NCBI GenBank assembly: GCA_905182995.1
Contig: CAJJDP010000124.1
Coordinates: 151,072 to 215,071, forward strand
Length of the DNA: 64,000 nt
Reading direction: 5' to 3'
Origin: Paramecium octaurelia
Lineage: Eukaryota > Ciliophora > Oligohymenophorea > Peniculida > Parameciidae
Positions 11,517 through 22,831 of this stretch are shown in pieces; positions within the stretch are counted from its first letter, which is position 1; every line of letters starts with the position of its first letter. The translations under genes and the position numbers were made by a program. The notes under the pieces were generated by a model. The model saw nothing but the letters and a program-made list of their open reading frames with translations, was not told where the DNA came from and did not search any database.

Positions 11517-13346
11517 TCATAACTCAAATATCAATTTCTCCATCAATTACCTTCCAAATCTACTGAAAGCATTATCCAAATAATTATTCAGTTTAGTCAT
11601 ATTGAAATTCAACGCTGACAATTTCATCACCTTCCCCCTCATCGATACCTGAACCTATCCATAAAATGATTTGTCATTCAATTTCATATCATCAATAACT
11701 CCCACATTTTATTTACTGATTCCCAACCGTCTTTAATTGATCGCTTAGGCTTATCTCCTATCAATTTCTGCTCTCAACTCCTTTGTCAATTCTACCCAAG
11801 TGTATGTTTCTGGACACAACAATTCACATGGCTCAAAATCCCCTTTGTATGACATCTTATTGGTATTTTATAAGTAAAATCCCAAATAGTAATACTTGAA
11901 ATCTGGGAAGTGCTGATTCATCAATTTCACATACTCAATCTCAACGAGAGCTCCCAAGGTTCCGAAATTGAATTCCTCAAATATTGGATCATAGAAGAAA
12001 TACACCGAACTCAAAGCTGTCTCAGTGATATCTACGACTCCAACTGCCACCAATATGTCCCCTACGTAATACCTCATATGAAAGCAGCCCATAAACAGGA
12101 TCTTACTTTTATCAATTTACGATTATATGAATTTCTTCTAATCCAACCCTTATTCACATAAAAATGACGAATACCCATCCTTACTTTCCTTGGCACTCCC
12201 ATGAATTTCCTTACAATATCTCTAATACAATTAAAAGTTCTCATCTGTGCATTCTGCTGGCTTCAACAAGACCTTCATGTTTCCTATCTAAAACGAATTT
12301 GATTTAAATGTCTCAGCATCTATTAATTTTATGTTTTCTATTTGATGGTTTATAGGTATACATACATTTTTATTGGTTCACAATGTTTTACTCAATGATG
12401 ATCTTCTACTTTTCCTAAACCACTTATTTTTCAATTTTCTATAAATGGACATCAGCCTTTTATTAGTTTTCTTTTGTGAATACTGACAAAAACCCAGTTG
12501 GTTCTTAAACAAATTAGAATTGATTGCTAATGAAATACTTCTAAACAAAGGGGATAAATTGTAAGGCAAATTTAGTGACAGGGAAATCTTAGAATAGCAA
12601 TTTCTTATTCAGACCATATAAGAGCATCATAAAATTGCTGTAATAGTCTCCTTTGCTATCCACTTTAGATGGGAATATTTGAACTGTATCAATATTGAGA
12701 TTAACTTGGAATATGGATTGAACATCTTCAATTTTAAATCCCTTGGTTTCAAAATACTCTTTAAACAATTGAATCACTTCAGGTACTTTTTGTGCTATCA
12801 ATTCTTGGAATTATTTAAAGTGTAATTTCAATGATTAGACTATCTCTTCTGATACCTTTTGGGGTTTCTATTTTTGTTCTACTACTTTTTATTTAGGCTC
12901 AACCTTCTGTTTTAATTATTATGGCTATTTGTTTGATTGTTTTTATTCTTGTTGCTTCTTTAGATTGTTGCTTATTTGTTGGATGGCTGGTTTCAATGAT
13001 TCCAGTTTATTTTTAAGTAAATCGGATTGAACAACCTTTAAAAATGTTTTGGCTATCTTCCTTTACCCTTTTTTCTGCTAGGACAAGAGAGCGTTGGCTC
13101 TGATCGTGTAAGAGAGACAGCAATTCTATGCGAAATTGTATTTGTAATAATAAGTGCCACACCTTCTCCATCCTCTATCCATCATGGATTGATATGTGGA
13201 GGGATACAACTTATCTTGTGGGTTATACGATTACTATAATTACTTGTCGAAAATCCTTGGGAATACGATTTCCCTTTGTGACAATAAGTACATGTTGAGG
13301 AGTGATCTCCTTGAAAGTAGCCCAGATTGATATTATCAATATTCAT
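11517..13346 (-). CDS. ATE1: Arginyl-tRNA--protein transferase (ATE1)
   Basis: About 593 residues with introns of 20 and 28 nt. It transfers arginine from Arg-tRNA to proteins with N-terminal Asp, Glu or oxidised Cys, making them targets of the N-degron pathway. N-terminal domain: STCTYCHKGKSYSQGFS, then MMDRGWRRCGTYYYK and the paired Cys of NCC. C-terminal domain: GDILVAVGVVDI, LSSVYFFYDP and FKYYYLGFYL, followed by MSYKGDFEPCELLCPETYTW. These are the best conserved blocks of ATE1. The Gln-rich linker between the domains is long, as is common in ciliates. Start chosen at the ATG just before the Cys motif. Confidence 0.95.
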
Positions 13347-13374
13347 ATTAATTATTTGACTAAATAAAATTAAA

Positions 13375-13776
13375 TCAAACAGCTTGGCTTGGGTCCTCCT
13401 TAGCTGAATACAAATGTGGGTGAATGTTGGGTAAGACACCTCCATCAGCAATGGTAGTATTGGCCATCAATTTGTTCAATTCATCATCATTTCTGATGGC
13501 TAAGAGAATGTGTCTTGGGTTGATTCTGTTCTTCTTGTTATCTTTAGCAGCATTTCCAGCGAGTTCCAAAACTTCAGCAGCCAAATATTCAAGGACGGCT
13601 GACAAATAGACTGGAGCACCAGCACCAACTCTCTCTGTGTATCTTCCTTATTTCAAATATCTTGACACTCTTCCGACTGGGAATTATAAACCAGCCTTGT
13701 GAGATCTGGAAACTGATTTGTGAGCTCCAGCTGCCTTTCCTCCTTTACCTGCTTTTCCTTTTCCTCCTGATGACAT
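13375..13776 (-). CDS. Histone H2A
   Basis: 133 residues, no intron. After an 18-residue basic tail ([16 protein letters not shown]) it shows the H2A fold in full: [38 protein letters not shown], and [17 protein letters not shown], then [13 protein letters not shown]. It ends KEDPSQAV. The SQ is in the place of the H2A.X phosphorylation motif SQ(E/D)-hydrophobic, but the acidic residue is replaced by Ala. Codon use is less AT-rich than in neighbours, as expected for a highly expressed gene. It lies 28 nt above the ATE1 start on the same strand. Confidence 0.97.
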
Positions 13777-14052
13777 TTTGAGTTTAATTTAATAATCAGA
13801 ATAGATAATTCAGTTCAATTTTAAACACTCTCAAAATTCCTTTGTTGGATTAATCGACCAATCAAATTCTAGATCTCAATACTCTACTCAAAGAATTAAC
13901 ACCCAATCACATGTCAAGAATCATTTTCTCCACCAGATTCCTCAACTATATTGCTAGGGGAGTACTTTTGGTTTTCATCTCTACTTTCTAAGATACACCC
14001 TAAGATATCTCCAAGATATGATAAAAATTAAAATCATTAAATTCATTTAAAT

Positions 14053-14738
14053 TCATTTATTACTTTTAAATTAATCTAATTTCATCTTCATAGAAGCCAA
14101 TTCTAAATCAGCCAACTGCTCTTACAACCCCTCAAAATTGATATCGTCACACTTGAAACTCTCCCTCTTCGATTCCAACAACATCTTATCGGGTCTGTCC
14201 AACGTGATCCCCTCCAAATGATCCATCTCATGTTAAATCACTCGAGCCTCAAAACCACTATTGTAATACAATACCAATTATACCTCCGAGAATGTTTAAT
14301 TAATTTAAACTTTTCATTAATAAATTGATATTCGATTTTGTAAGGCCTCTCCACCTTCCCCATCAAAAAAGGAAATGAAGGACACTCCTCCCATTCCACC
14401 TACGTGAATTTGCTTTGCCTCAACTTCTAAGGATTTATGAAGGTCGCATAATCCGACACTGATATATTATTGTAACACCATTGGTTCATTTTCACATTTC
14501 TCAACATAACAAAAATTGAATAATTGTACCCGATCTACGGGCAAGACAAACTTACGGCATTTTCTTGAGCAGCTGTCATTTTTAGACATTAGATTATCTA
14601 TTTCATTCTCTGAGACATCATCTAAATCGGCTAAGCATATTAAGATAATTTCTAGTAGTCCTTGTCTCCAATTTTCAGTATCCTGTGAACCTGTGCTGGA
14701 GGATTTTATTATTATATTAATTTATCTGCAAATTTCAT
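14053..14738 (-). CDS. Divergent peptide deformylase
   Basis: About 212 residues, two introns (21 and 26 nt). Peptide deformylase removes the formyl group from the N-terminus of organelle-made proteins. Motif 3, QHEMDHLEG, is complete and supplies two metal-binding His and the catalytic Glu. Motif 2, EGCLS in the family, reads EECPS with the metal-binding Cys kept. Motif 1 (GxGLAAxQ) is weak: MTAAQENAIG, split by the first intron. Start at the ATG before KFADKLIQQQ; the N-terminus is short and not obviously a mitochondrial presequence. Activity is plausible but motif 1 is unusual. Confidence 0.82.
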
Positions 14739-14818
14739 AAGACTAAGTATTAATAAATTTTCACTATTAAAAATATATATATAATATGATTATATATTCT
14801 AATTTTAAGATTTTAATA

Positions 14819-16348
14819 TCAAAGTCTTTTGAAAAATAATCTAATGTCTCTTTCAAATAGTTTTTCTTATTTCCAAATCAAAGCCCTACTCTCTTAATTT
14901 TGAACTAAAAAGTACCCCTAAAAATCGTAATTGTTAGCATTAAACTTTTAAGCAAATGGCAAGCAAAATACCAGAACACCCTTCTACATATCATACACTG
15001 AAATGTATTCATTAGATAGCAGAATTAAAGTTCTTAAGTCCTTTTTTAGTGACAACTTGATATTGCCTTGCTTTGTAGAATTTCTTAATTTTAATCTTCT
15101 CAATTGTTTATTGCATTAAAAACTACATGCCACTATCTCATTTTTAAAAATGCCTTCAGTATTTTCATATTTTTGTAGAACCTAGTACTTGATCTTGTTA
15201 GACTTACAAAAATGAGACACAGCCAAAGTTTTTTCTTCTACAATTTAACTAGATTTCTAGAATTTACAATTTTTTAATGACATAGTAAGTACTTTATTGC
15301 ATAATTCAATAATCAGAAGCTCTTTATAAAAATGAAAGAGAGCCACCAGTGTTTAATTAGCCTTTTAAAGACCTTACAGCTTCTTAGTTAGGAATTAAAT
15401 TTCTTTCGTTTAGGGATTTAAAGCAAATAGTTTATAGGTTTGATCAATAAAGATTATTCTATTATCCTCTATAATAGAGTCTATAATTTCACAATTGTGA
15501 CGATATTAATAATTAAGAAGAAATTAAAGTGTGTATTCCTCTTTTTTTCCAGTTTTAACAGAAATCTCATTTACCCTCAATTAATTTTTGTGTTGAATTA
15601 CTAATAGATTAGATAACACACTTGTTTTTATCACTATTTCTTTAACATTTAAGTTTTCATGCTTAGTGGAATCAACATACTCTAAACTGGGATAGAGATA
15701 GACAGAAATTATTGATTGTTTATTAACTAGTAAAGAATTTTCCAATAAAATTACGAAGTCTTTTGAAACTTCAATTTGTACAATAGCACTCTCATCTTAA
15801 CTTTTGAGTTTGGCATCTGCTTTTAGAAAGATATTATAAAAGTGTCTGGAAGCCAAAGCGAACAGTTGATTGCTTTGCTATTTTACATAAGCCAAAAATG
15901 CTTATTGTTCATAAGATTGGTCAATTATTTTATTTTAGATCATTTTAGAATTCCATACAGTTTATAAAAAGGAGTCGATTTTGTTATGATTTAAGTCATT
16001 GATACAAGATGACAATAATAATAACTTCTCCTAGAATTCTCTCTTTTAAATTTCATTTTCTTACCTTTTTGTGAGTAAAGTATTATTGGTCAAATACCCC
16101 AAATAATGTAATTCAAATTGCTTAAACCACGATATTGCAAAAGTGTATGTCGATTGTACACTAATTCTTTAAGTTCGCTCGGTTTTACTACATTTCTCAC
16201 ATAATATATGAAGTTAATCTCCATCAGGATTAGTAAGAGGAATGAAATACAAATTTTCAAGCTTCTCAAATCTATTTCCATAATGAATAAGTCCCCTGCA
16301 TCTTAGTTACTGAGGATTGTACCAATCATGAAATCCGAAATCAAACAT
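14819..16348 (-). CDS. Uncharacterized protein with possible zinc-binding N-terminus
   Basis: A single uninterrupted frame of about 509 codons from ATG at 16348 to TGA 14821-14819. The N-terminus MFDFGFHDWYNPQQLRCRG is followed by ILCEKCSKTER, a CxxC that could bind zinc together with other Cys. A helical segment follows, and the C-terminal 300 residues alternate short hydrophobic strands with polar turns, like a degenerate beta-propeller. Upstream, 16350-16560 also reads as possible protein (HENLDYFCQHIYDTQ), perhaps part of a B-box, but I could not splice it on. No confident family. Confidence 0.6.
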
Positions 16349-16592
16349 AAGTATTTGTTTATTTATTTTATTAATAAACCTCTAATTTCTGCTAATTCTA
16401 AAAGTTATTTTTGCAGTTCTATTATTATAACAATCCATTGAAGTGGCTCATAAATTTAAATTTAGGTATCATAAATATGTTGACAAAAATAATCTAAATT
16501 CTCATGTTCCAAAGTTAAAGATAATCAATACTTAATTAACAATTTTAAGGGAATAGCTGGATTGATTGAATATTTTATAAAAATTATAAATA

Positions 16593-17678
16593 ATGTTTAA
16601 TAAATTAAAGAATTCATTTCCATTTAGGTCTGGTCCAAACTTCCTTTTATGCTTTCTAGGATTTTCTGGTGTGGGTTATTTTGGTACAAGTTACTTGCAT
16701 AAACAGAAATACGATCATCCGATTGTGTAGGAAGCATTGAGAATACTGCAACATAATGATTAGATAGTCCAATTGGCAGGATATCCATTATCACTTTAGA
16801 TAAATATGGGTAGCAATGCAACACAAAACAATGATGTGTGTTAATTTTCATTTCAGGTTGTTGGTCCTAAAGGTGCTGCAAAAGTGGAGTTAATGGGACA
16901 ATCAAGGGAATTACAGGAAATACAAAACAAGACATAATATTATATTCCATCCTCAAAATAAATGACAGATGTAATGAAGTATAATAAAGATGTGGAAGCA
17001 TTGTAAAATTGGAAACTGACTCCAGATGTGAGATTATGGAAGATTGACCATCTGGTTGCTGACATTGGATTGCAAGGGGATTTCAGAATAGTTCTGGTTG
17101 ATTCAAATCAAGTGTTGAAAAAGGATGTGGCTTAGGCAATGACTCCGCCTCTAGTTACTGATCGTAGAACTCTCTATGATCTAAAGTTGGAAATAGATGC
17201 TCGCAAACCAAAAGTGCCTACTACTGAATAAGAAATAGAAGAGGCTAGAAGATATAGACAATAAGAGTTGTATAGGAAAGTGGGTGGGGTTAGAAATATC
17301 ACTATTATTAGCACCATCATTGGAGCTATGGCCATTTACAATTATGTGAAGGCAAATAGAGTATGATATATTTATATTGGTTAGCGATTGAGTGTGTTGA
17401 ACACTCAAATTCATAGACAATCATTAATTATTATACAGACTAATCCTTAAATCAAGAAGTTGTTTGGTCAGAATATTCAATTCAATCAACAATTGAGAGG
17501 GGGACAGATAAGGGACTTGGCTGAGTTTGAGACTGACATGTATGGGTAGAAGGCAGGGGTTTGTTATGTCAAGGGGAAGAAGAATAAAAAAACTAATGAT
17601 TGGGAAATTGAAAGTATCGATGTTGCTATCAAGGATGCTTAAGGCATTATCAATTAGAAAATTAGAATACTGGGGTGA
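16593..17678 (+). CDS. Mitochondrial TIM21/COA1-like protein, duplicated domain
   Basis: About 353 residues. It starts with a basic stretch and a membrane segment (FLLCFLGFSGVGYFGTSYL), as in inner-membrane proteins. A first domain follows: HPIVQEALRILQHND, LAGYPLSLQI, FSFQVVGPKGAAKVELMG, the pattern of the COA1/TIM21 fold. A second membrane segment (ITIISTIIGAMAIYNYV) comes before a 24-nt intron, then a second copy: LFGQNIQF, YGQKAGVCYVKGK, WEIESIDV. A 21-nt GT...AG stretch at about 16835 is in frame and may be an extra intron. Family knowledge links these folds to TIM23 import or cytochrome oxidase assembly; which one applies here cannot be told. Confidence 0.65.
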
Positions 17679-18071
17679 TTGTGTGTTTCATATTATAATA
17701 AAATAAATAATTAATATCATTATTAAAATTAAATATTTGTGATGAAAATCAATCGGCTCATGAATTAACTTATATTTAATATAAGCTATATTGATTCAAT
17801 TTGCATCACCACTCTGATATGATATATAACTACTACATATGATGATATTTGTATAAATCACTCCACGATGAGATTTCATTGATTATGCAATTATACCCTG
17901 AAATATTATATTATACTTATATAATTATGTGCTTCCTTAATTCATAATCATCTCGTGATTATTCATTGAGGCAACCTGATAATATTCATATTTTTGCTAA
18001 TTTTCCAACTTTACCATTTTATTAACTAGAATTAGTATAAAAATGGACACTTTGATATTAATCAATCCATA
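17679..18071. other. AT-rich spacer, nothing recognised
   Basis: No frame with coding character and no RNA gene. It follows the TIM21/COA1-like gene. Confidence 0.5.
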
Positions 18072-18245
18072 ATGAAATGGAGACTTGGAATTTCTTTTTG
18101 TTTTTATTTTTAGGTTGCCATTATTGCATTACTTGTTATTTATAATCAATGTATATACTTTAGATATTTTGAATCCAGATTAAGCAGTTTATATGAATTA
18201 AGAAAATAAAGGATTTAGGGGAGGGAATAATTAAGAAATAGATGA
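18072..18245 (+). CDS. Possible small single-pass membrane protein
   Basis: 57 codons from ATG to TGA. A hydrophobic segment (VAIIALLVIYNQCIYF) is followed by a basic Gln/Arg tail. Two in-frame TAA and three TAG would be Gln. Open frames of this length are common by chance because only TGA stops, so support is weak. The flanks (17679-18071 and 18246-18855) look non-coding. Confidence 0.3.
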
Positions 18246-18855
18246 ATGATTGAAATCTAAATCTATATCTAAAATCAATTTTAATTATTAAAAGATAAGA
18301 AATAATAACATGCCATAATTTGATTAAACATTACATAAAAATAAACTCTTCAATAAATAAACTCTTATCAATTTGCTTATTTGAAATATTAATAACTATT
18401 TATATGATCAATCATTATACCCAATTGAGTTGGAGAAGATAATATTTTTTAACGATTTATATAGCATCAAAATAATTAATACTCTAGATGAATTATGGAT
18501 ATTAGGTAATTGAAAAAACAATACTTAAATGATCATCATAATTAGCAGAGCCAAGAAATTAATTCATCAAAAATTCTCTTTCAAACTCGTATTAATAAGT
18601 GAAGTCTAATTTAATAGCAAAGATCACAGAGTATTTTCTTACAATTTCGATAGTCATTAGCCATATGATAGAGTAAAAAGTGAAAAAAGGATCAATATAA
18701 AAGTTATAATAAATGAACCAAAAAATAAATAATAAATTATAATTTAACAAATGATATATAAGTAATAATGTAATACAAATCCTGTGTTACCTAACCTTTT
18801 TTTGATCTTAAAATATAGTGAACATTAATTATATTAATACGATTTATATTACAAG
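18246..18855. other. AT-rich spacer upstream of the C2 gene
   Basis: I see no coding frame, repeat or RNA structure. It probably holds the promoter of the gene starting at 18856. Confidence 0.5.
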
Positions 18856-21800
18856 ATGGGCATATGTTAAGGGAGGTCTAAAACTTAGGAAGACTAAGTT
18901 CACAAGCTGAACCAACCAATAACAACCAGTGGAGAGTTACAGATTAAGGTGTTGCTGAAGAACATTACTTTAAAAATGAGTGGAGTCAGACAATGCTCCA
19001 TTCAATTCGATTTTGGGTAGTGCAAGTACACATCGCCTGTGCATATAGATAACAATGGAGAACATTATGTATTAAATTCATAGAAGGAAGTGGCGAGCTA
19101 GTTTCGATGGTACCTTAAAGATGAGTGAGTAGTTGATGCGAGAATCCAATATGAAAATCTCAGTGATGGACTCTTAAGTGATTGGATCTGCGACAATCAA
19201 TTTGTTTGAGGCAGCAGTAGGTCCATTTCACTTTCAATTACCAATCAGAGGACAACATGCGGGCAATGTCACTTTTGATTTGAAAATGAATTAGATTGTG
19301 TAGGCAACTCTCTAGAGTAAGTACATTATATGGGAATTAAACTAAAGTCTGAGCGATGTTAGATATAATTATAATTTGCGTTTGGTGGTATGAATATCAA
19401 CTTAAATACAAAAGACTTCGTAGTTCTCATTCATCTCTGAACACTCGACTACATTTGTGAATCCAAATTATCGAAAACAAAATGAAAAGTAGAGGACTGT
19501 AATGTCTTCAAGTCGTAAGAGCATTTTAGATTAAGATGCTTTGAGAGATTCCATTATATCATTACCGAAAACACCGTCTAGCAGCCAAAACTTTAATCAT
19601 TCTCTCGACTCGATTATTGCAGCTACGCCATAAAATAAAGGGTAAGTACCTGCCTCACAACCTTATCACAGGATAGAGTGGGATCACTCTGGAGATGAAC
19701 TCACTTTGATAGTAGAATTACCAATTTCGGAATTTTAGGGTTCTGCTATTCAATTATGTTTGTGGTCAATATCTTCAAATTAGAATAATATGGGGAACAG
19801 CAAGTCTCCTCATAAGACTACTATAAAAAAGACTTAGAATAAGCATGACTCAGAATATCTGGATCTGGAAATCTAGGATCATCATCTGGTTGCAGAAACT
19901 TATATTAATTTATAGCATTTAGAAAATAACTTAGTAGCTGATTTGGGAGCTAAGTTCATTGTTATTAACAGCCAATAGGCAAAATCAATTTGGTATCATG
20001 GTGTTGAAGTAGGTAAGATAGATTATGAAATCAATGTTAAATTACCAAATTATTTGTAATAATCGTCATTTGGTGTGCAAACTGAGAAGGGGATAGTCTC
20101 GACTGCATCTGTAGTAGGGAATGTGGAAAATATTAGTGTTACAGAGATTAAGATGATTTAAATTGAGTTTCAGAAACTATCAAGTTCCATCTTTAAGATT
20201 GAACACAAGACTCTAAATGTTGAAGACAAATTAAAGGTACGTCAGGATATGGATCAATAACTGAACAAGTTGGCACAATTACTTGGATAATCACATGGAA
20301 CCAACATAAAAACATTTCAATACAAATCAGAGGATGACTTAATGAAAGCCTAGTAATTGTTGATTCAATTGTCCATTCACTTAGTGGATTATTCGAAGAC
20401 TTTGGCATCATTCAATTCATACTTTGAATGCTTAAATCAAGTACTAAATAGAGGAGAACTGATGTTATCATAATTGGGATTCTTTAAGGCTCTAAGTAAG
20501 AAGCAATCTGAATTCAAAACAGAGGTTGGTTTAGAATATCAAACCTTTTTGGTCAATACACTTCGATTCACTCTCTAAAAATTGTATCAAAAGGATCCCA
20601 GTCAACAAGCAAGATAATTGTTCATCAAATTTTTAGTAATTAGCTATTTTCGAATTCCAGAGTTCAGAGCCAAATTCCTTGAGTTAATTATCAAAGCCGA
20701 TGATCCACAGTTGTTTGAATTAAGAGGAACTGAATTCATACAGGAGGATGATCCAACTAATATAGATAAAAGTACAAAAACCAATAATTAAATATTTGAT
20801 TGGCAGAACTACTTTCATACTTATTTGTCTGATAAGAGCAAAGGAATATAAAATCAATCGACTTTGAATTAAATCTTAGATGATGAGAGCTGGAAGGAAC
20901 ACATCAGACACAGATCTATAAATTTTAGTTTTTTTGTAGAGGAATGGGCTAAGTATGTTAGGAATATTTTGTAAGTGAAAATACTGCCTTGGTAAGATAT
21001 TCCAGGTTATAGAATATTGGTTAAGTCGTTCATGTGTGAATTGAAATAGTAGGAATCAGTCCCAGATGCTATGAAGATGGTTCTGAAGAGTTTGCTTCAG
21101 AATCAGAATTTACTGGGAATCGTAGTGAGTTTGTTATTCAATAAAACAAAGTAATTTATGTATTAATAAGTTTATATAATGCAGAACAAGTAATAGAAAC
21201 ATTTGAAATATTGGATACATGTTTTGCTACATTGACAACTATGCCTGCCTAATTCGATTACCCATTTTTCTTGAAAGGAATCAAACAGATTATAATCGAT
21301 TCGGAACATGCCATCAATATAGCTAAATGCGTTTGGCTGATATACAATATTTATCCCTTGTTTCCAAGTAACAACATGAATTTAACAATTGAATAGTCGA
21401 CTTTAAGAAAGACATATGTGAATTTATATTTGAGAAGGCTGTTTTTAAGTTGTTTTTGCATTGGAGTCGAACAGTGAGATTAGTATTCCACTACTTTTTA
21501 CTTTATAGAGTGTCTCATTAGCACAAGACTTCAAAAGTGGGAGGATTGGATGAAGAGTAAACAATGTTTGATAATAGTTAGATAGATCATACAACAATAC
21601 ACTTTGATTAACAGGCCAAAGAAGAATTAGAGTTACTTTGAGAATCGGCAGCCTCAATAACAATTGATTGTAAAGATGTGTGTGTCAATATCCTTTAGTC
21701 TGATTACATTTACATGAAATATTTGAGATTCCTAAGCAAGTTGGAACAGGCTAAGATAAATGAGAATCAGAGGGAATACCAACAGGATCATCAAATTTAC

Positions 21801-22261
21801 TATCAGAGATTGGTGCACAAGATGTTGCGAAGGGAATACGAGTTGAAGCGTCAAGAGTAGGAGGAACCGAAGATGATGGAGTAATAGAAATTGGAGAGAA
21901 TGGTTTCAGAACAGGACGAATCGCTGTCTAAACAGAATCAATTGAAGCCAGTGATAGTACCTCGGCCAGTGATGCACAAGAAGTTGGGTTGTAAACACAA
22001 ATGGATAATGATGTAGCTAAGCACGAGGTGGAGATAAATGAGATGCAATAACAGTACTTGAGGTTGTCGATTCGAGAATTCGAGGAATAGTTAAAGAATT
22101 ATAACAATTGGAGATAATAAAATTTAAAGAAAATGATTGGGAAATATAATGAGGAGGGTATGTGGGTATTGATAATTCTAGACAAACACACGATTCACTT
22201 GAGTTTTGAGGTGCCCAAGGTGGACGTTTTGAGGAGGATCGATGAAAAGGAGGGTGCTTGA
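18856..22261 (+). CDS. Large C2-domain protein with MGxC N-terminus
   Basis: About 1063 residues after removal of eight introns of 20-30 nt. It starts MGICQGRSKTQ: Gly2 and Cys4 could be myristoylated and palmitoylated. A C2-like beta domain covers about residues 25-150 (GELQIKVLLKNITLKMSG, then MKISVMDSQVIGSATINLFEA). A Ser-rich linker is followed by a second beta-rich block near residues 210-340, then a long helical region and a coiled coil at the C-terminus (KLERMVSEQDESLSKQNQ). No catalytic motif. Its end faces the ATG8 gene tail-to-tail, 31 nt apart. Exact splice sites around 21440-21520 are the least certain. Confidence 0.75.
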
Positions 22262-22292
22262 ATATATTATTATATAGATTATTATTATTAAA

Positions 22293-22718
22293 TCAAAAAC
22301 CGAAGGTTTCTGCATCTGCATATTGCAAGTAGAGGAATCCATCTTCTGGATCCTTGAATTAATCGTAGATTTTTTTGAGTTTCTCATCTAGTTAAATTGA
22401 TGATAAGATGTACGTTCATTCATCAGGGTTTTTCCGCAATACATAAATAGAGTGGAAGTCTTCTCATCCAAGTTCAATTTCTTCTTGATTGTATTTTTGA
22501 ATTCGTTGAAGCAGAAACTAGAGTTCACCAAAAATCTACATTCAATCATTTAAATAAAGTTACTTCACTTTTTGCAATTAAGGTAATTTACAACCTGGGA
22601 TCTTTTCCACAATTATGGGAATCATTTCAGGATATTTTGCTAGTTGCTCCTACACTCGTTTCTTTCTCTCCTCCAGGTTGTGAGAATCTTTGTAAGTTTG
22701 AGTCTTCTGCTTTTACAT
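22293..22718 (-). CDS. ATG8: ATG8/LC3-family autophagy ubiquitin-like protein
   Basis: About 123 residues with introns of 28 and 26 nt. The order of conserved blocks is that of ATG8: NLEERKKRVQEQLAKYPEMIPIIVEKI, KFLVNSSFCFNEFKNTIKKK, LFMYCGKTLMNE, then the family signature DPEDGFLYLQYADAETFGF at the C-terminus. The glycine used for conjugation to phosphatidylethanolamine is present and followed by a single Phe, so ATG4 would remove only one residue. Start is the only ATG before the conserved N-terminal helices. Confidence 0.93.
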
Positions 22719-22831
22719 AATTATTTATATCTATAATTATTAATAATAGTATTGATCAGGCATTTGTAGTATATAATCTATTCGTACACCCTGCATTCAT
22801 TAGATTTATAAATAATATTCATTTAAAAACC

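Noticed and set aside
13911..14021. 36-codon plus-strand ORF resembling a short presequence (MSRIIFSTRFLNYIARG)
   Set aside because: Too short and unsupported by any downstream exon.
11517..14738. ATE1 and peptide deformylase as an N-terminal processing cluster
   Set aside because: A histone gene lies between them, the two enzymes act in different compartments, and chance neighbours are expected in such dense DNA.
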